The notes under the pieces: generated by a model
Told to the model about the DNA's origin: nothing
What the model saw: only the letters and a program-made list of their open reading frames with translations
Databases searched by the model: none
In this document: piece by piece, positions 57,138-64,000 of the stretch
Position numbering within the stretch: the first letter of the stretch is position 1
Layout: the number at the start of each line of letters is the position of its first letter
Made by a program: the position numbers and the translations under genes
Source of the DNA: Chelativorans xinjiangensis
GTDB taxonomy: Bacteria > Pseudomonadota > Alphaproteobacteria > Rhizobiales > Rhizobiaceae
Length of the DNA stretch: 64,000 nucleotides
Reading direction: 5' to 3'
Assembly: GCF_009812055.1 (NCBI RefSeq)
Contig: NZ_WQNH01000016.1
Location: forward strand, 1 to 64,000

Positions 57138-57836
57138 ATGCGGCTCTTCTGGATCATCATCGCCCTCATGGCCGCAGGCCTCGCCCTGCTGATCGCCAAT
57201 CATGAGAACGGCCAGGTCTTCGGCATCGAAAACAACGCCTTTGCCTCGGTGCTCTATCTCGGGCTTTGGGCGGCCGTCCTCATCGTCGGCATTGCCGGCT
57301 CGCGAATGCGCTTCTCCGCCGTCGCACGCGATCTTGCCTACTGGCTTCTCATTCTTTTGATCCTGACGACGGGTTATCAGTACCGCTACGAGTTGCAGGA
57401 CGTGGCGAGCCGGCTGACAGCCGGCCTCGTCCCCGGCAGTCCGATGACGCTCGCCGGTTCTGAAGGGCATGCGGTGATGCTGGACAAGTCTTCCAACGGC
57501 CATTTCGAGGTGCGCATGCTGGCGAACGGCACAACCGTGCGGGCGCTGGTCGATACCGGCGCCTCGGCAACGGTGCTGACGGCGGCGGATGCCGAGCGCG
57601 TCGGCATTGCCGCGCAGGATCTTCGTTTCACCACCCCCGTCATGACAGCCAACGGCCGCGCGCTCACCGCGCGCGCCAGCCTCGACACGCTGCGCATCGG
57701 CCCCATCGAACGCACGAAGATGCCGGTCCTGGTGGCCGAACCAGGCCGGCTGGAACAGAGCTTGCTCGGCATGCAGTTCCTGAGCAGCCTGTCGGGCTTC
57801 GAGATGCGCGGCGACCGCCTCATCCTGCGCGACTAG
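57138..57836 (+). CDS. TIGR02281-type membrane-anchored retropepsin-like aspartic protease
   Basis: A 232-residue protein with two or three N-terminal membrane helices and a single retropepsin domain: VRALVDTGASATVLTAADAERVGI is the catalytic DTG flap. The C-terminal hydrophobic-hydrophobic-G-like motif is LLGMQFLSSLSGFEMRGDRLIL. It should work as a dimer, with one Asp from each subunit, on the periplasmic face. Natural substrates are unknown. Confidence 0.88.
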   Translation: MRLFWIIIALMAAGLALLIANHENGQVFGIENNAFASVLYLGLWAAVLIVGIAGSRMRFSAVARDLAYWLLILLILTTGYQYRYELQDVASRLTAGLVPGSPMTLAGSEGHAVMLDKSSNGHFEVRMLANGTTVRALVDTGASATVLTAADAERVGIAAQDLRFTTPVMTANGRALTARASLDTLRIGPIERTKMPVLVAEPGRLEQSLLGMQFLSSLSGFEMRGDRLILRD

Positions 57837-57939
57837 ATCATTTCACCGTTTCACGGAAACGATGAAATGATCTAACCTTTTGATTTTACGCAATTCCGCA
57901 CGGAAAACCGGTTTCCACTTTTCCTGGAATTGCTCTAGC
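57834..57939. repeat. Rhizobial intergenic repeat, family A (reverse copy)
   Basis: A hairpin GATCATTTCA.../...TGAAATGATC is followed by CGCAATTCCGCACGGAAAACCGG and CCACTTTTCCTGGAATTGC. Between convergent genes, it occupies the whole gap and may help stop transcription from both sides. Confidence 0.8.
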
Positions 57940-58760
57940 TAGACAAGGCTCCAGGCGAAGCGGGCCGACACGAACAGCGCGAAGAGACCGAACGCGATCT
58001 CCAGATGCCGCTTGTCGAGGGCGTGGGCAATGCGCACCCCGAGCGGGGCGACGAGGAGCGTGATGGGGATGACGAGCAGGACGGCGATCCAGTTGACATA
58101 GCCGGTCGAGGCGACGGGCAGTTGCGGCAAGCCCCAGCCGGCCCAGATGTAGCCTAGGAATCCGGGAACGGAGATCAGGACGCCGACGCCCGAGGAGGTG
58201 GCTACCGCTTGGTGGATGGGGCGGCCGAAGAGCGTCATGAAAGTGTTGTTGAGAATACCGCCGCCGATGCCCATCAGCGTCGACAGATAGCCGATGACGA
58301 AGCCGACGAGGGAGCGCACGGGGTTGCCGGGAACGGTCTCACCGATCCGCCAGCCCCGGCGGTTGAACAGGAGCTTGAGGCCGACCAGGAACAGGATCGC
58401 TGCAAAGATGGCGCGCAGGCCCGCGCTGGAGATGAAGGCGGCCGTCAGCGAGGCGGCGACGACGCCCGCCGGCACGGCGGCGACGAAACTGCGCAACAGC
58501 TTCATGTCCACCGCACCGCGCAGGAAATGGGCGCGGCAGGAGCGCAGAGACGTGGGCACGATGATGGCGAGCGAGGAGCCGACGGAGAGGTGCATGCGCA
58601 CCAGATCGTCGACGCCCAGGAGCCCGAATACCTGATAAAAGACAGGTACGAGGATCGCGCCGCCGCCAATGCCGAAGATACCGGCCATAAGTCCCGCCAC
58701 TACGCCGGACGCCGTGACGGCCAGCGCAAAGGCAGCAACCTCACCTGCCGGCAGTTCCAT
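57939..58760 (-). CDS. TauE/SafE-family sulfite/sulfoacetate exporter-like protein
   Basis: A 273-residue protein with eight predicted membrane helices in two repeats, each with the family glycine motif: GLMAGIFGIGGGAILVPVFYQVFG and GYLSTLMGIGGGILNNTFMTLFG. Such proteins export sulfite, sulfoacetate or other organosulfur anions. No sulfur genes are adjacent, so the substrate is open. Confidence 0.88.
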   Translation of the reverse strand: MELPAGEVAAFALAVTASGVVAGLMAGIFGIGGGAILVPVFYQVFGLLGVDDLVRMHLSVGSSLAIIVPTSLRSCRAHFLRGAVDMKLLRSFVAAVPAGVVAASLTAAFISSAGLRAIFAAILFLVGLKLLFNRRGWRIGETVPGNPVRSLVGFVIGYLSTLMGIGGGILNNTFMTLFGRPIHQAVATSSGVGVLISVPGFLGYIWAGWGLPQLPVASTGYVNWIAVLLVIPITLLVAPLGVRIAHALDKRHLEIAFGLFALFVSARFAWSLV

Positions 58761-58850
58761 CCCCGCCCTCTCCTGTCCCTTGTGCCGGACCGTTGTGGAG
58801 CACTGGTTAGCCCGCGCGAGGCGAAAAGTATATCGCCGAGGACGGCGCCC

Positions 58851-59858
58851 TTATGCCGCCTCGGCGCGCGCGGAACGGTCGACCGCAGCGAAGGCTTTCA
58901 GAAGCACCTCGGGACCGGCATCGGCCCTGGTGGCATCGGTGGAGAGGATCTGCCGATAGCGCCGCGCCCCCGGCAGCCTGTGGAAAAGGCCCACCATGTG
59001 GCGCGTGACGTGGGATAGACGGCCGCCCGCGGCGATGTGGCGCGCGGCATAGGCCGCCATTGCCTCGACGACCGCCGCAAGGTCGACGGGCCCTTCCTCC
59101 CCGCCGTAAACGCGGCCATCGACGGCGGCGAGTATGGCGGGCGTATGGTAGGCGGCGCGGCCCACCATCGCCCCGTCGGCCCGCCTCATGTGGGCCGCCG
59201 CCTCATCCAGCGACTGAATGCCGCCGTTCACGCCGATGAATTCCTTCGGATATTTTTCCTTCAGGCGATAGACGCGGTCATAATCGAGCGGGGGAATGTC
59301 ACGATTCTCGCGCGGGCTCAGGCCTTCGAGCCAGGCCTTGCGCGCATGCACCCAAAGCGCGTCGGCGCCAGCCGCGAAAACGTGCTCCGCCAGCCGGTCG
59401 AGCGCTTCTTCCGGATCCTGATCGTCGACGCCGATGCGACACTTTACCGTGACCCGCACCGACACCCTGCCCTTCATCGCCGCCACGCATTCGCCGACCA
59501 GTTCCGGCGCCTTCATCAGGCAGGCGCCGAAGGTGCCCGATTGCACCCGGTCGGACGGACAGCCGACATTGAGGTTGATTTCGTCGTAGCCGAAATCGGC
59601 ACCGATGCGCGCCGCCTCCGCCAGCTTCCCCGGTTCGCTGCCGCCAAGCTGCAGGGCGACGGGGTGCTCTACGGCATCGAAGCCGATCAGCCGGCCCCGG
59701 TCGCCATGGATCACCGCATCGGCGACGACCATCTCGGTATAAAGCAGCGCCCGCCGCGTAAGCTGGCGGTGGAAGAAACGGCAGTGACGGTCCGTCCAAT
59801 CCATCATCGGGGCCACAGAGAAAATTTTCTCTTTGTTTTTCAAGGATTTGTGATACAT
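58851..59858 (-). CDS. dusA: tRNA-dihydrouridine(20/20a) synthase DusA, 5' end reshaped by an integrated element
   Basis: About 335 residues. The FMN-binding TIM barrel is intact: FSVAPMMDWTDRHCRFFHRQ, EMVVADAVIHGDR, NLNVGCPSDRVQSGTFGACLM with the catalytic Cys, CRIGVDDQD and the helical tRNA-binding tail. It reduces U20/U20a of tRNAs. The ATG at 59858 gives a lysine-rich AT-rich start (MYHKSLKNKEK) unlike the GC-rich remainder. The recombinase gene points away from this end, matching known integrations into the 5' end of dusA, where the element supplies a new start. Confidence 0.9.
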   Translation of the reverse strand: MYHKSLKNKEKIFSVAPMMDWTDRHCRFFHRQLTRRALLYTEMVVADAVIHGDRGRLIGFDAVEHPVALQLGGSEPGKLAEAARIGADFGYDEINLNVGCPSDRVQSGTFGACLMKAPELVGECVAAMKGRVSVRVTVKCRIGVDDQDPEEALDRLAEHVFAAGADALWVHARKAWLEGLSPRENRDIPPLDYDRVYRLKEKYPKEFIGVNGGIQSLDEAAAHMRRADGAMVGRAAYHTPAILAAVDGRVYGGEEGPVDLAAVVEAMAAYAARHIAAGGRLSHVTRHMVGLFHRLPGARRYRQILSTDATRADAGPEVLLKAFAAVDRSARAEAA

Positions 59859-59865
59859 ATCAATC
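59800..59865. other. Probable left attachment site (attL) at the dusA 5' end
   Basis: GC-rich dusA sequence (ATGATGGATTGGACGG in gene direction, coding MMDWTD) changes abruptly into AT-rich sequence coding KNKEKIF. Integration within the first codons of dusA is established for a family of dusA-specific tyrosine recombinases. The exact core cannot be defined without the right-hand junction. Confidence 0.55.
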
Positions 59866-59881
59866 AGATCAGACCGTGAAC

Positions 59882-59973
59882 CCGTGCACTCAAATACGAC
59901 CAAATTGCACGGATTTGTACCTCTTTTGATCTCGCCGTGCACGGAAATTGCACGGATCTGAAGGAATGCACGG
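59882..59973. repeat. Five TGCACGG repeats between dusA and the integrase
   Basis: TGCACGG occurs at 59906, 59938, 59949 and 59967 on the plus strand, and as CCGTGCA at 59882. The 59935-59944 copy is the palindrome CCGTGCACGG. Clustered short repeats beside an integrase next to the attachment site are typical of recombinase arm-type or excisionase binding sites. Confidence 0.65.
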
Positions 59974-59977
59974 ACCC

Positions 59978-61063
59978 ATGGCAACTACTGTTCGAACTAA
60001 GGAAGGCAATTGGCGAGTGCAAGTCCGGCGTAAGGGCAAGTACGCTTCGCAGACCTTCCGACTTAAGACGCTCGCGAACGAGTGGGCAGTTGAAACCGAG
60101 CGGCTAATCGATCTCGGCGGCGAGCCCAGCAGCCATCGAATTCGGGATCTCAGGACAGTTGTCGATTTGCATATCGCCGACCTACACGAGGTCGGGCGCC
60201 CATTACGGCGGTCGAAGCAAGCGGTCATGGAAGCATTGAAACGCGACCTCGGCGCAACACGCATCGCTCGGCTCGATAGAGCAACGATTATCAAGTACGG
60301 GCAGCGCCGCGCGAAACAAGGCGCTGGCCCTGTGACCCTTTCGGTTGACCTCTCGTACTTGAGAACGGTGCTAACCCACGCCGCTGCCATTCATGGAATC
60401 TCGGTCGACACAGAAAGCATCCGTCTTGCGCGAGCCGCACTCACCCGGCTGGGTCTTGTTGGCCGCTCGCACGAACGGGATCGCCGGCCTACCGAAGACG
60501 AAATCGAGGCCCTGCTCGATTATTTCGACAAAAACTCCAACACCATCATCCCGATGAGCCGGATTGTCCGCTTCGCGATTGCGACCGCAATGCGCCAGGA
60601 AGAAATCTGTAAGATCGAATGGAGCGATGTCGATCTGAATAAGCGAGTTGTGCTGATCCGAGACCGCAAGGATCCGCGCCGCAAGGATGGAAATCACCAG
60701 AAGGTGCCTCTGCTTAACCTCACTGGCTTCGATGCGTGGCACCTCTTGCTTGAGCAAAAGGTGCTAACAGGCGGAAAAGGCCGCTGTTTCCCTTATCACC
60801 ACCAGTCAGTTGGCACCGCCTTCCGGCGCGCTCGACAAAAACTGGAAATCGATGACCTCCGCTTTCACGATCTGCGCCACGAAGCCACGAGCAGGCTGTT
60901 TGAAGCGGGATTGTCGATAGAGCGTGTTGCGCTCGTCACTGGCCATCGTGATTGGAAGATGCTGCGACGTTATACGAACCTCAAGCCAGAAGATCTGCAC
61001 AAGCATCAGACAAAGGATCAGGCGACCGAGGAGGCATTCTTGCGCTCGCTTGCTGACGGCTAG
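59978..61063 (+). CDS. Tyrosine recombinase (dusA-type integrase)
   Basis: A 361-residue site-specific integrase. An N-terminal arm-binding segment (MATTVRTKEGNWRVQVRRKGKYASQTF) is followed by a SAM-like core-binding domain and the catalytic domain with Arg206 (TAMRQEE), His297 and Arg300 (HDLRHEA), His323 (GHRDW) and nucleophile Tyr332 (RRYTNL). The opening and size fit integrases of prophages and islands at dusA. The ATG at 59978 is preferred; 59966 is possible. It directs integration and, with a partner, excision of the island that extends rightward beyond the window. Confidence 0.92.
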   Translation: MATTVRTKEGNWRVQVRRKGKYASQTFRLKTLANEWAVETERLIDLGGEPSSHRIRDLRTVVDLHIADLHEVGRPLRRSKQAVMEALKRDLGATRIARLDRATIIKYGQRRAKQGAGPVTLSVDLSYLRTVLTHAAAIHGISVDTESIRLARAALTRLGLVGRSHERDRRPTEDEIEALLDYFDKNSNTIIPMSRIVRFAIATAMRQEEICKIEWSDVDLNKRVVLIRDRKDPRRKDGNHQKVPLLNLTGFDAWHLLLEQKVLTGGKGRCFPYHHQSVGTAFRRARQKLEIDDLRFHDLRHEATSRLFEAGLSIERVALVTGHRDWKMLRRYTNLKPEDLHKHQTKDQATEEAFLRSLADG

Positions 61064-61193
61064 CCATTTTGGTGGCCTCGCGTCAGCTTTGCGCCCCCAT
61101 TTCGGTCATTCCGCCGGGCCGTGCTGTCCTCCAGAAACGGACATCACTGGTGTCAACACCACGCAGGTGCCGACAGTCTGCTAGACAGAACAC

Positions 61194-61228
61194 TTGACGA
61201 ACAGGAAACACAACGTTATTGTTGTGTC
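61194..61228 (+). promoter_or_regulatory. Sigma-70 promoter with palindromic operator for the island operon
   Basis: TTGACG (61194-61199), a 17-bp spacer and TATTGT (61217-61222) form a good sigma-70 promoter. The perfect dyad ACACAAC-N6-GTTGTGT (61208-61227) covers the -10 and ends one base before the ATG at 61229. Transcription would begin about at the start codon, so the mRNA is probably leaderless. The XRE-domain product of the operon is the obvious candidate repressor. Confidence 0.75.
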
Positions 61229-61666
61229 ATGCTTCCTGATGCCGACCCATCGACTGGCTACCTGCCTCCCGGGGTGCATGACGCTCCTTGGAGCGAGGTG
61301 GCCCCGCGGTTCAGTTGCAACGGTCACCGCACCCGTCTCGTCGGAGGCCTACTCGCGGCTCTACAAAATCTCGCGGGAGCAGGCTGTCGGTCGGTCCTGC
61401 TCGACGGAAGCTTCGTTTCACAAAAGGAACTGCCGGAGGACTATGACGGAGCTTGGAACACACAAGGAGTCGATCCCTATCGTCTCGACCCGGTACTGCT
61501 TGATTTCACCAATGGTCGAGCAGCCATGAAATCCAAATATCTAGGCGAGATCTTTCCGGCCTCGTTCCTCGCCGCCCCTGGTGTGCTCTACCGCGACTTC
61601 TTTATGAAGGATCGTAACGGGGTGCCCAAAGGCGTCATCAACATCGACCTCGGGAGCCTGCCATGA
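61229..61666 (+). CDS. DUF6932-like minimal nucleotidyltransferase
   Basis: A 145-residue protein. Residues 56-75 (SVLLDGSFVSQKELPEDYDG) fit the nucleotidyltransferase signature: G60-S61, nine intervening residues, then D71-x-D73. The opening LPPGVHDAPWSEVAPRF and the later LDPVLLDFTNGRAAMKSKYLGEIFP are what I recall of the DUF6932 family. Proteins of this fold often serve as MNT-type modifiers of a partner protein or RNA. It starts at a leaderless promoter, and its TGA overlaps the next ATG (ATGA). Confidence 0.72.
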   Translation: MLPDADPSTGYLPPGVHDAPWSEVAPRFSCNGHRTRLVGGLLAALQNLAGAGCRSVLLDGSFVSQKELPEDYDGAWNTQGVDPYRLDPVLLDFTNGRAAMKSKYLGEIFPASFLAAPGVLYRDFFMKDRNGVPKGVINIDLGSLP

Positions 61667-63111
61667 TTACCAACGAACGGCAGTACAAGATTACCCGGAG
61701 CGAGGCCGACCGGTTTCGCAAGGCGATCAGCCAGCTGACCGAAGGGCCGTCGCGCGGGGACGTGCATCCGCGCCTGCTTCAGGCCGAACGCGAGGCCATA
61801 GAAAGCCAGCTTTCCGACCTGCAGGCTGAACTTGCCGAATATGACCGCCTAAAGTCCGCCGACTTGTCGATCATCTCGATCAGCTCGTTCGACGAACTGG
61901 CCGACGGGCTCATCCAAGCAAGGATTGCTAGCGGGCTCAGCCAAAAAGCTCTCGCCGACCGACTCGGCCTCAAGGAGCAGCAAATCCAGCGCTACGAGGC
62001 CGAGCGCTACGCATCTGCCAGCTATCAGCGCCTGCAGGAGGTCGCCAACGCGCTCGGCGTGCGCATCAAGAACGACATTCTCCTGCCGGTGGCACCCAAC
62101 AGTTTCGGCGGGCTCGTTAGCAAACTGCGGCAGGTCGGGCTTGACCGCGAATTTCTATTGTCGCGGCTCTTGCCGTCGACTGACGCCGCGCGCGCCAGCG
62201 GTGAGGTCGCCAGCGAGGACGACGACTATGCCTTGACCGCCAGAGCGGGCGCGGTCCTCGAACGCGTCTTCGGCTGGACGCGCGACAATGTCTTCGGCGC
62301 GCAGGCGCTGGTCGCGCCACGCTTCGCTGCGGCCGAAGCACGGTTCAAGATGCCCGCGAATCGCGCGCAGACAACGACTAGCCTTTATGCCGCCTACGCG
62401 AACTATCTCGCCGTCGTCGCGCTCAAAGCGGCGCGATCGCTGCCCAAGGTTGAAATCCCAACGGACCCGGCGCTCATGCATCGCCGTATTCAGGAGAGCT
62501 ACGAGACCGTCGATCTCAAGAGCGCACTTCATACTGCTTGGGATCTCGGTGTCATCGTCCTGCCGCTTCGCGACCGCGGTGCCTTCCATGGTGCCTGCTG
62601 GCGTTACGAGGGCCGCAACGCCGTGGTGTTGAAACAAGCGTCGAAGCACGAGGCCCGTTGGCTATTCGATCTGCTGCACGAGCTATTTCATGCCGGCCAA
62701 CGTCCCGAGGCTGACACGCTGGAGGTTATCGAGGCGGATGAAACCTCAGTCGAACGGCGCAACTCGAATGAGGAGATCGCCGCCAGCCAATTTGCTGGGG
62801 AAGTCGTGCTCAACGGCAAGGCCGAGATCTTGGCGCAGGCCTGCGTCCAGGCTGCCCATAAATCGGTGGAGCGGCTGAAGAGCGTCGTTCCGACCATTGC
62901 TGCGAAGAACGGGGTGAGCGTTGGCGCGCTAGCGAACTACCTCGCCTTCCGTCTCTCTTGGCAGGGTGTGAATTGGTGGGGCACGGCAGCCAACCTGCAA
63001 GCAGACGATAGCGATCCCTGGACGATCGCGCGCGACGTCTTCGTCGAACGCTTCCCTTACGACATCGATAACGAACTCGATCGGCAGTTGCTCGATCGGG
63101 CGCTCCATTGA
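61663..63111 (+). CDS. XRE-HTH / ImmA-IrrE-type zinc metallopeptidase
   Basis: A 482-residue multidomain protein. Residues 1-65 form a helical, coiled-coil-rich start (ITNERQYKITRSEADRFRKA...AELAEYDRLK) typical of HigA-like antitoxins. Residues 78-135 are an XRE helix-turn-helix (GLIQARIASGLSQKALADRLGLKEQQIQRYEAERY). A central region of about 180 residues is unassigned. The C-terminal domain has zinc motif H339-E-L-F-H343 with a likely third ligand at Glu370/371. ImmA/IrrE peptidases cleave repressors on stress. Start and stop overlap or abut neighbours; it could both repress the operon and act as trigger. Confidence 0.85.
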   Translation: MITNERQYKITRSEADRFRKAISQLTEGPSRGDVHPRLLQAEREAIESQLSDLQAELAEYDRLKSADLSIISISSFDELADGLIQARIASGLSQKALADRLGLKEQQIQRYEAERYASASYQRLQEVANALGVRIKNDILLPVAPNSFGGLVSKLRQVGLDREFLLSRLLPSTDAARASGEVASEDDDYALTARAGAVLERVFGWTRDNVFGAQALVAPRFAAAEARFKMPANRAQTTTSLYAAYANYLAVVALKAARSLPKVEIPTDPALMHRRIQESYETVDLKSALHTAWDLGVIVLPLRDRGAFHGACWRYEGRNAVVLKQASKHEARWLFDLLHELFHAGQRPEADTLEVIEADETSVERRNSNEEIAASQFAGEVVLNGKAEILAQACVQAAHKSVERLKSVVPTIAAKNGVSVGALANYLAFRLSWQGVNWWGTAANLQADDSDPWTIARDVFVERFPYDIDNELDRQLLDRALH

Positions 63112-63119
63112 GGTCTTCC

Positions 63120-63728
63120 ATGTCTGAATTCCAGAAACCCCCACCGCTCGACATCAAATGCACATCGACCGACTGCGACAACGACCTACACTGCTTCAAG
63201 CAGCTGAAGAAAATGACGCGTGACCAGCGCGGCAAATGCCGAGCGTGCGGGGCAGATTTGGTCGACTGGAGGCGCCTGCACCGCCGCGACAAGGGCGATG
63301 CGGCGCACACTTTCGAAGCGCTTCAGCACGAGCTGATACGCCACCATTTTTTCCACCGCCCCGTCGACGAGGGTGCAATGCGCCACGCCCAGCGCAAAGG
63401 GCGCATCGCGCTGAAGGACGCGGCCCGCGACCGCCTCCGAAAGTATCTCGCGGTCGCCGAGCCGCCCCGCGACGGTCGCCAGACGCCCCTCGAAGGCAAC
63501 GCGATCTTTTACGCGCAACACGCAACCGCGACATGCTGCCGGACTTGCCTTGAATATTGGCATGACATACCGAAGGGCCGCCCGCTGACGGCAGAGGAAT
63601 ACGACTACTGCGCGACCCTTGTCGACCTTTTCCTCGACGAGAAGCTGCCCGAACTGTCTGATGAGCCGATCAAGGTGCCGCGCCGCGCCGGCCGCCTACC
63701 GCGCGAGCCGGAGGGACCGCATCCATGA
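63120..63728 (+). CDS. Cysteine-rich zinc-ribbon protein of unknown function
   Basis: A 202-residue protein. A first Cys group (C14, C19, C25, C40, C43: CTSTDC, LHCF, CRAC) suggests one zinc ribbon. A His-rich helix (HTFEALQHELIRHHFFHR) and a second group (TATCCRTCLEYWH, C139, C140, C143) could hold another metal. GNAIFYAQHATATCC is a striking conserved-looking stretch. I recall similar proteins beside radical-SAM genes but know no function. An upstream TTG in frame overlaps the previous stop; the ATG at 63120 is preferred. Its stop overlaps the next ATG. Confidence 0.75.
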   Translation: MSEFQKPPPLDIKCTSTDCDNDLHCFKQLKKMTRDQRGKCRACGADLVDWRRLHRRDKGDAAHTFEALQHELIRHHFFHRPVDEGAMRHAQRKGRIALKDAARDRLRKYLAVAEPPRDGRQTPLEGNAIFYAQHATATCCRTCLEYWHDIPKGRPLTAEEYDYCATLVDLFLDEKLPELSDEPIKVPRRAGRLPREPEGPHP

Positions 63729-64000
63729 CGAGCCCGGCTAAGCCTATCGATACTGTTCGTTTCGCCGCGCGGCTGCGCGGGCGGGCGATCGATGTCGAAG
63801 GTGGCCGCGTCTTGATCTCTCGCCTCGCTGGCTCGGGCCAAGAGGTCGACCTCACGCTTCCGGCCAACTGCAACGGATACGGGCGCGTTCGCCATTTCCG
63901 GGTGGCGACAGCCGAGGGCTGGCCAACCAATTCACTCCCGATCGAGCCGGCCTGCCGCGCGTTGGGCATCACGCCGGTTCCCGACATGATGACCGCGCTG
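63725..64000 (+). CDS. Fourth gene of the island operon, 5' part (possible radical SAM protein)
   Basis: The ATG at 63725 overlaps the preceding TGA (ATGA). The 92 visible residues (MTSPAKPIDTVRFAARLRG...) contain NCNGYGRVRHFRVATAEGWPTNSLPIEPACRALGI. From memory, this N-terminal region precedes a QNAACNWRCWYC-type 4Fe-4S motif in a radical-SAM family, which would lie just past the window end. No cluster motif is visible here, so the family call is an inference. The gene is incomplete at the right edge. Confidence 0.6.
   Translation, partial: MTSPAKPIDTVRFAARLRGRAIDVEGGRVLISRLAGSGQEVDLTLPANCNGYGRVRHFRVATAEGWPTNSLPIEPACRALGITPVPDMMTAL

Noticed and set aside
61194-61529. 111-codon frame starting at the TTG in the -35 box of the island promoter
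   Set aside because: Overlaps the NTase gene in another frame; the TTG is better explained as part of TTGACG.

Overview
The window reads as a chromosomal segment of a GC-rich alphaproteobacterium of the order Hyphomicrobiales (Rhizobiales), probably near the Mesorhizobium/Nitratireductor/Chelativorans group. The evidence is the gene set (glnB-glnA behind a sigma-54 promoter, class II DAHP synthase, malic enzyme with a phosphotransacetylase-like tail, STAS-MlaE fusion), the codon bias and the many rhizobial-type intergenic repeats. The assignment rests on gene content only; no rRNA is present.

Layout. 1-2.0 kb: 3' end of an IS110-type transposase, tRNA-Lys(TTT) and small stress or hypothetical genes. 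2-8 kb: acyl-CoA synthetase, a trypsin-fold protein with a small partner, a bile-acid/Na+ symporter-type carrier and the NAD(P)HX repair enzyme Nnr. 8-10 kb: the nitrogen-assimilation operon glnB-glnA with a sigma-54 promoter and a strong terminator. 10-14 kb: a minus-strand Mla/MCE lipid-transport operon (mlaE with fused STAS, mlaF, mlaD, PqiC-like lipoprotein). 14-24.9 kb: dipeptide epimerase, LpxH-like phosphatase, SDR, FAH hydrolase, malic enzyme, an MFS-gltX pair, an ArsR-SRPBCC pair and an extra ClpP. 25-37 kb: nadE, hemerythrin, GFA, aroG (class II), gor, rpiA, gph, tRNA-Val(CAC), trkH and an L,D-transpeptidase. 37-50 kb: alpha/beta hydrolase and MarR sharing an operator, PPOX flavoprotein, moaA, two exporters, mobB, and an amino-acid ABC importer lacking its ATPase gene. 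49.9-51.1 kb: a gene-poor block of repeats plus a strongly folded segment that may be a structured RNA. 51-59 kb: regulators, DNA repair, histidine kinase, cobT, retropepsin-like protease, TauE and dusA.

At about 59.8 kb the housekeeping chromosome ends. dusA carries an atypical AT-rich 5' end and is followed head-to-head by a tyrosine recombinase, as expected for an island integrated in the 5' end of dusA. The island runs off the right edge. Its first cargo is a tight four-gene operon: a DUF6932-like minimal nucleotidyltransferase, an XRE-HTH/ImmA-type metallopeptidase, a cysteine-rich zinc-ribbon protein, and the start of a fourth gene that I tentatively place in a radical-SAM family. A promoter with a palindromic operator sits directly on the first start codon. 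This operon is the best candidate in the window for an undescribed, possibly defensive, system.

At least four families of short repeats lie between genes. One copy is inside the ABC importer operon, and two related copies form terminal-inverted-repeat, MITE-like elements 25 kb apart.
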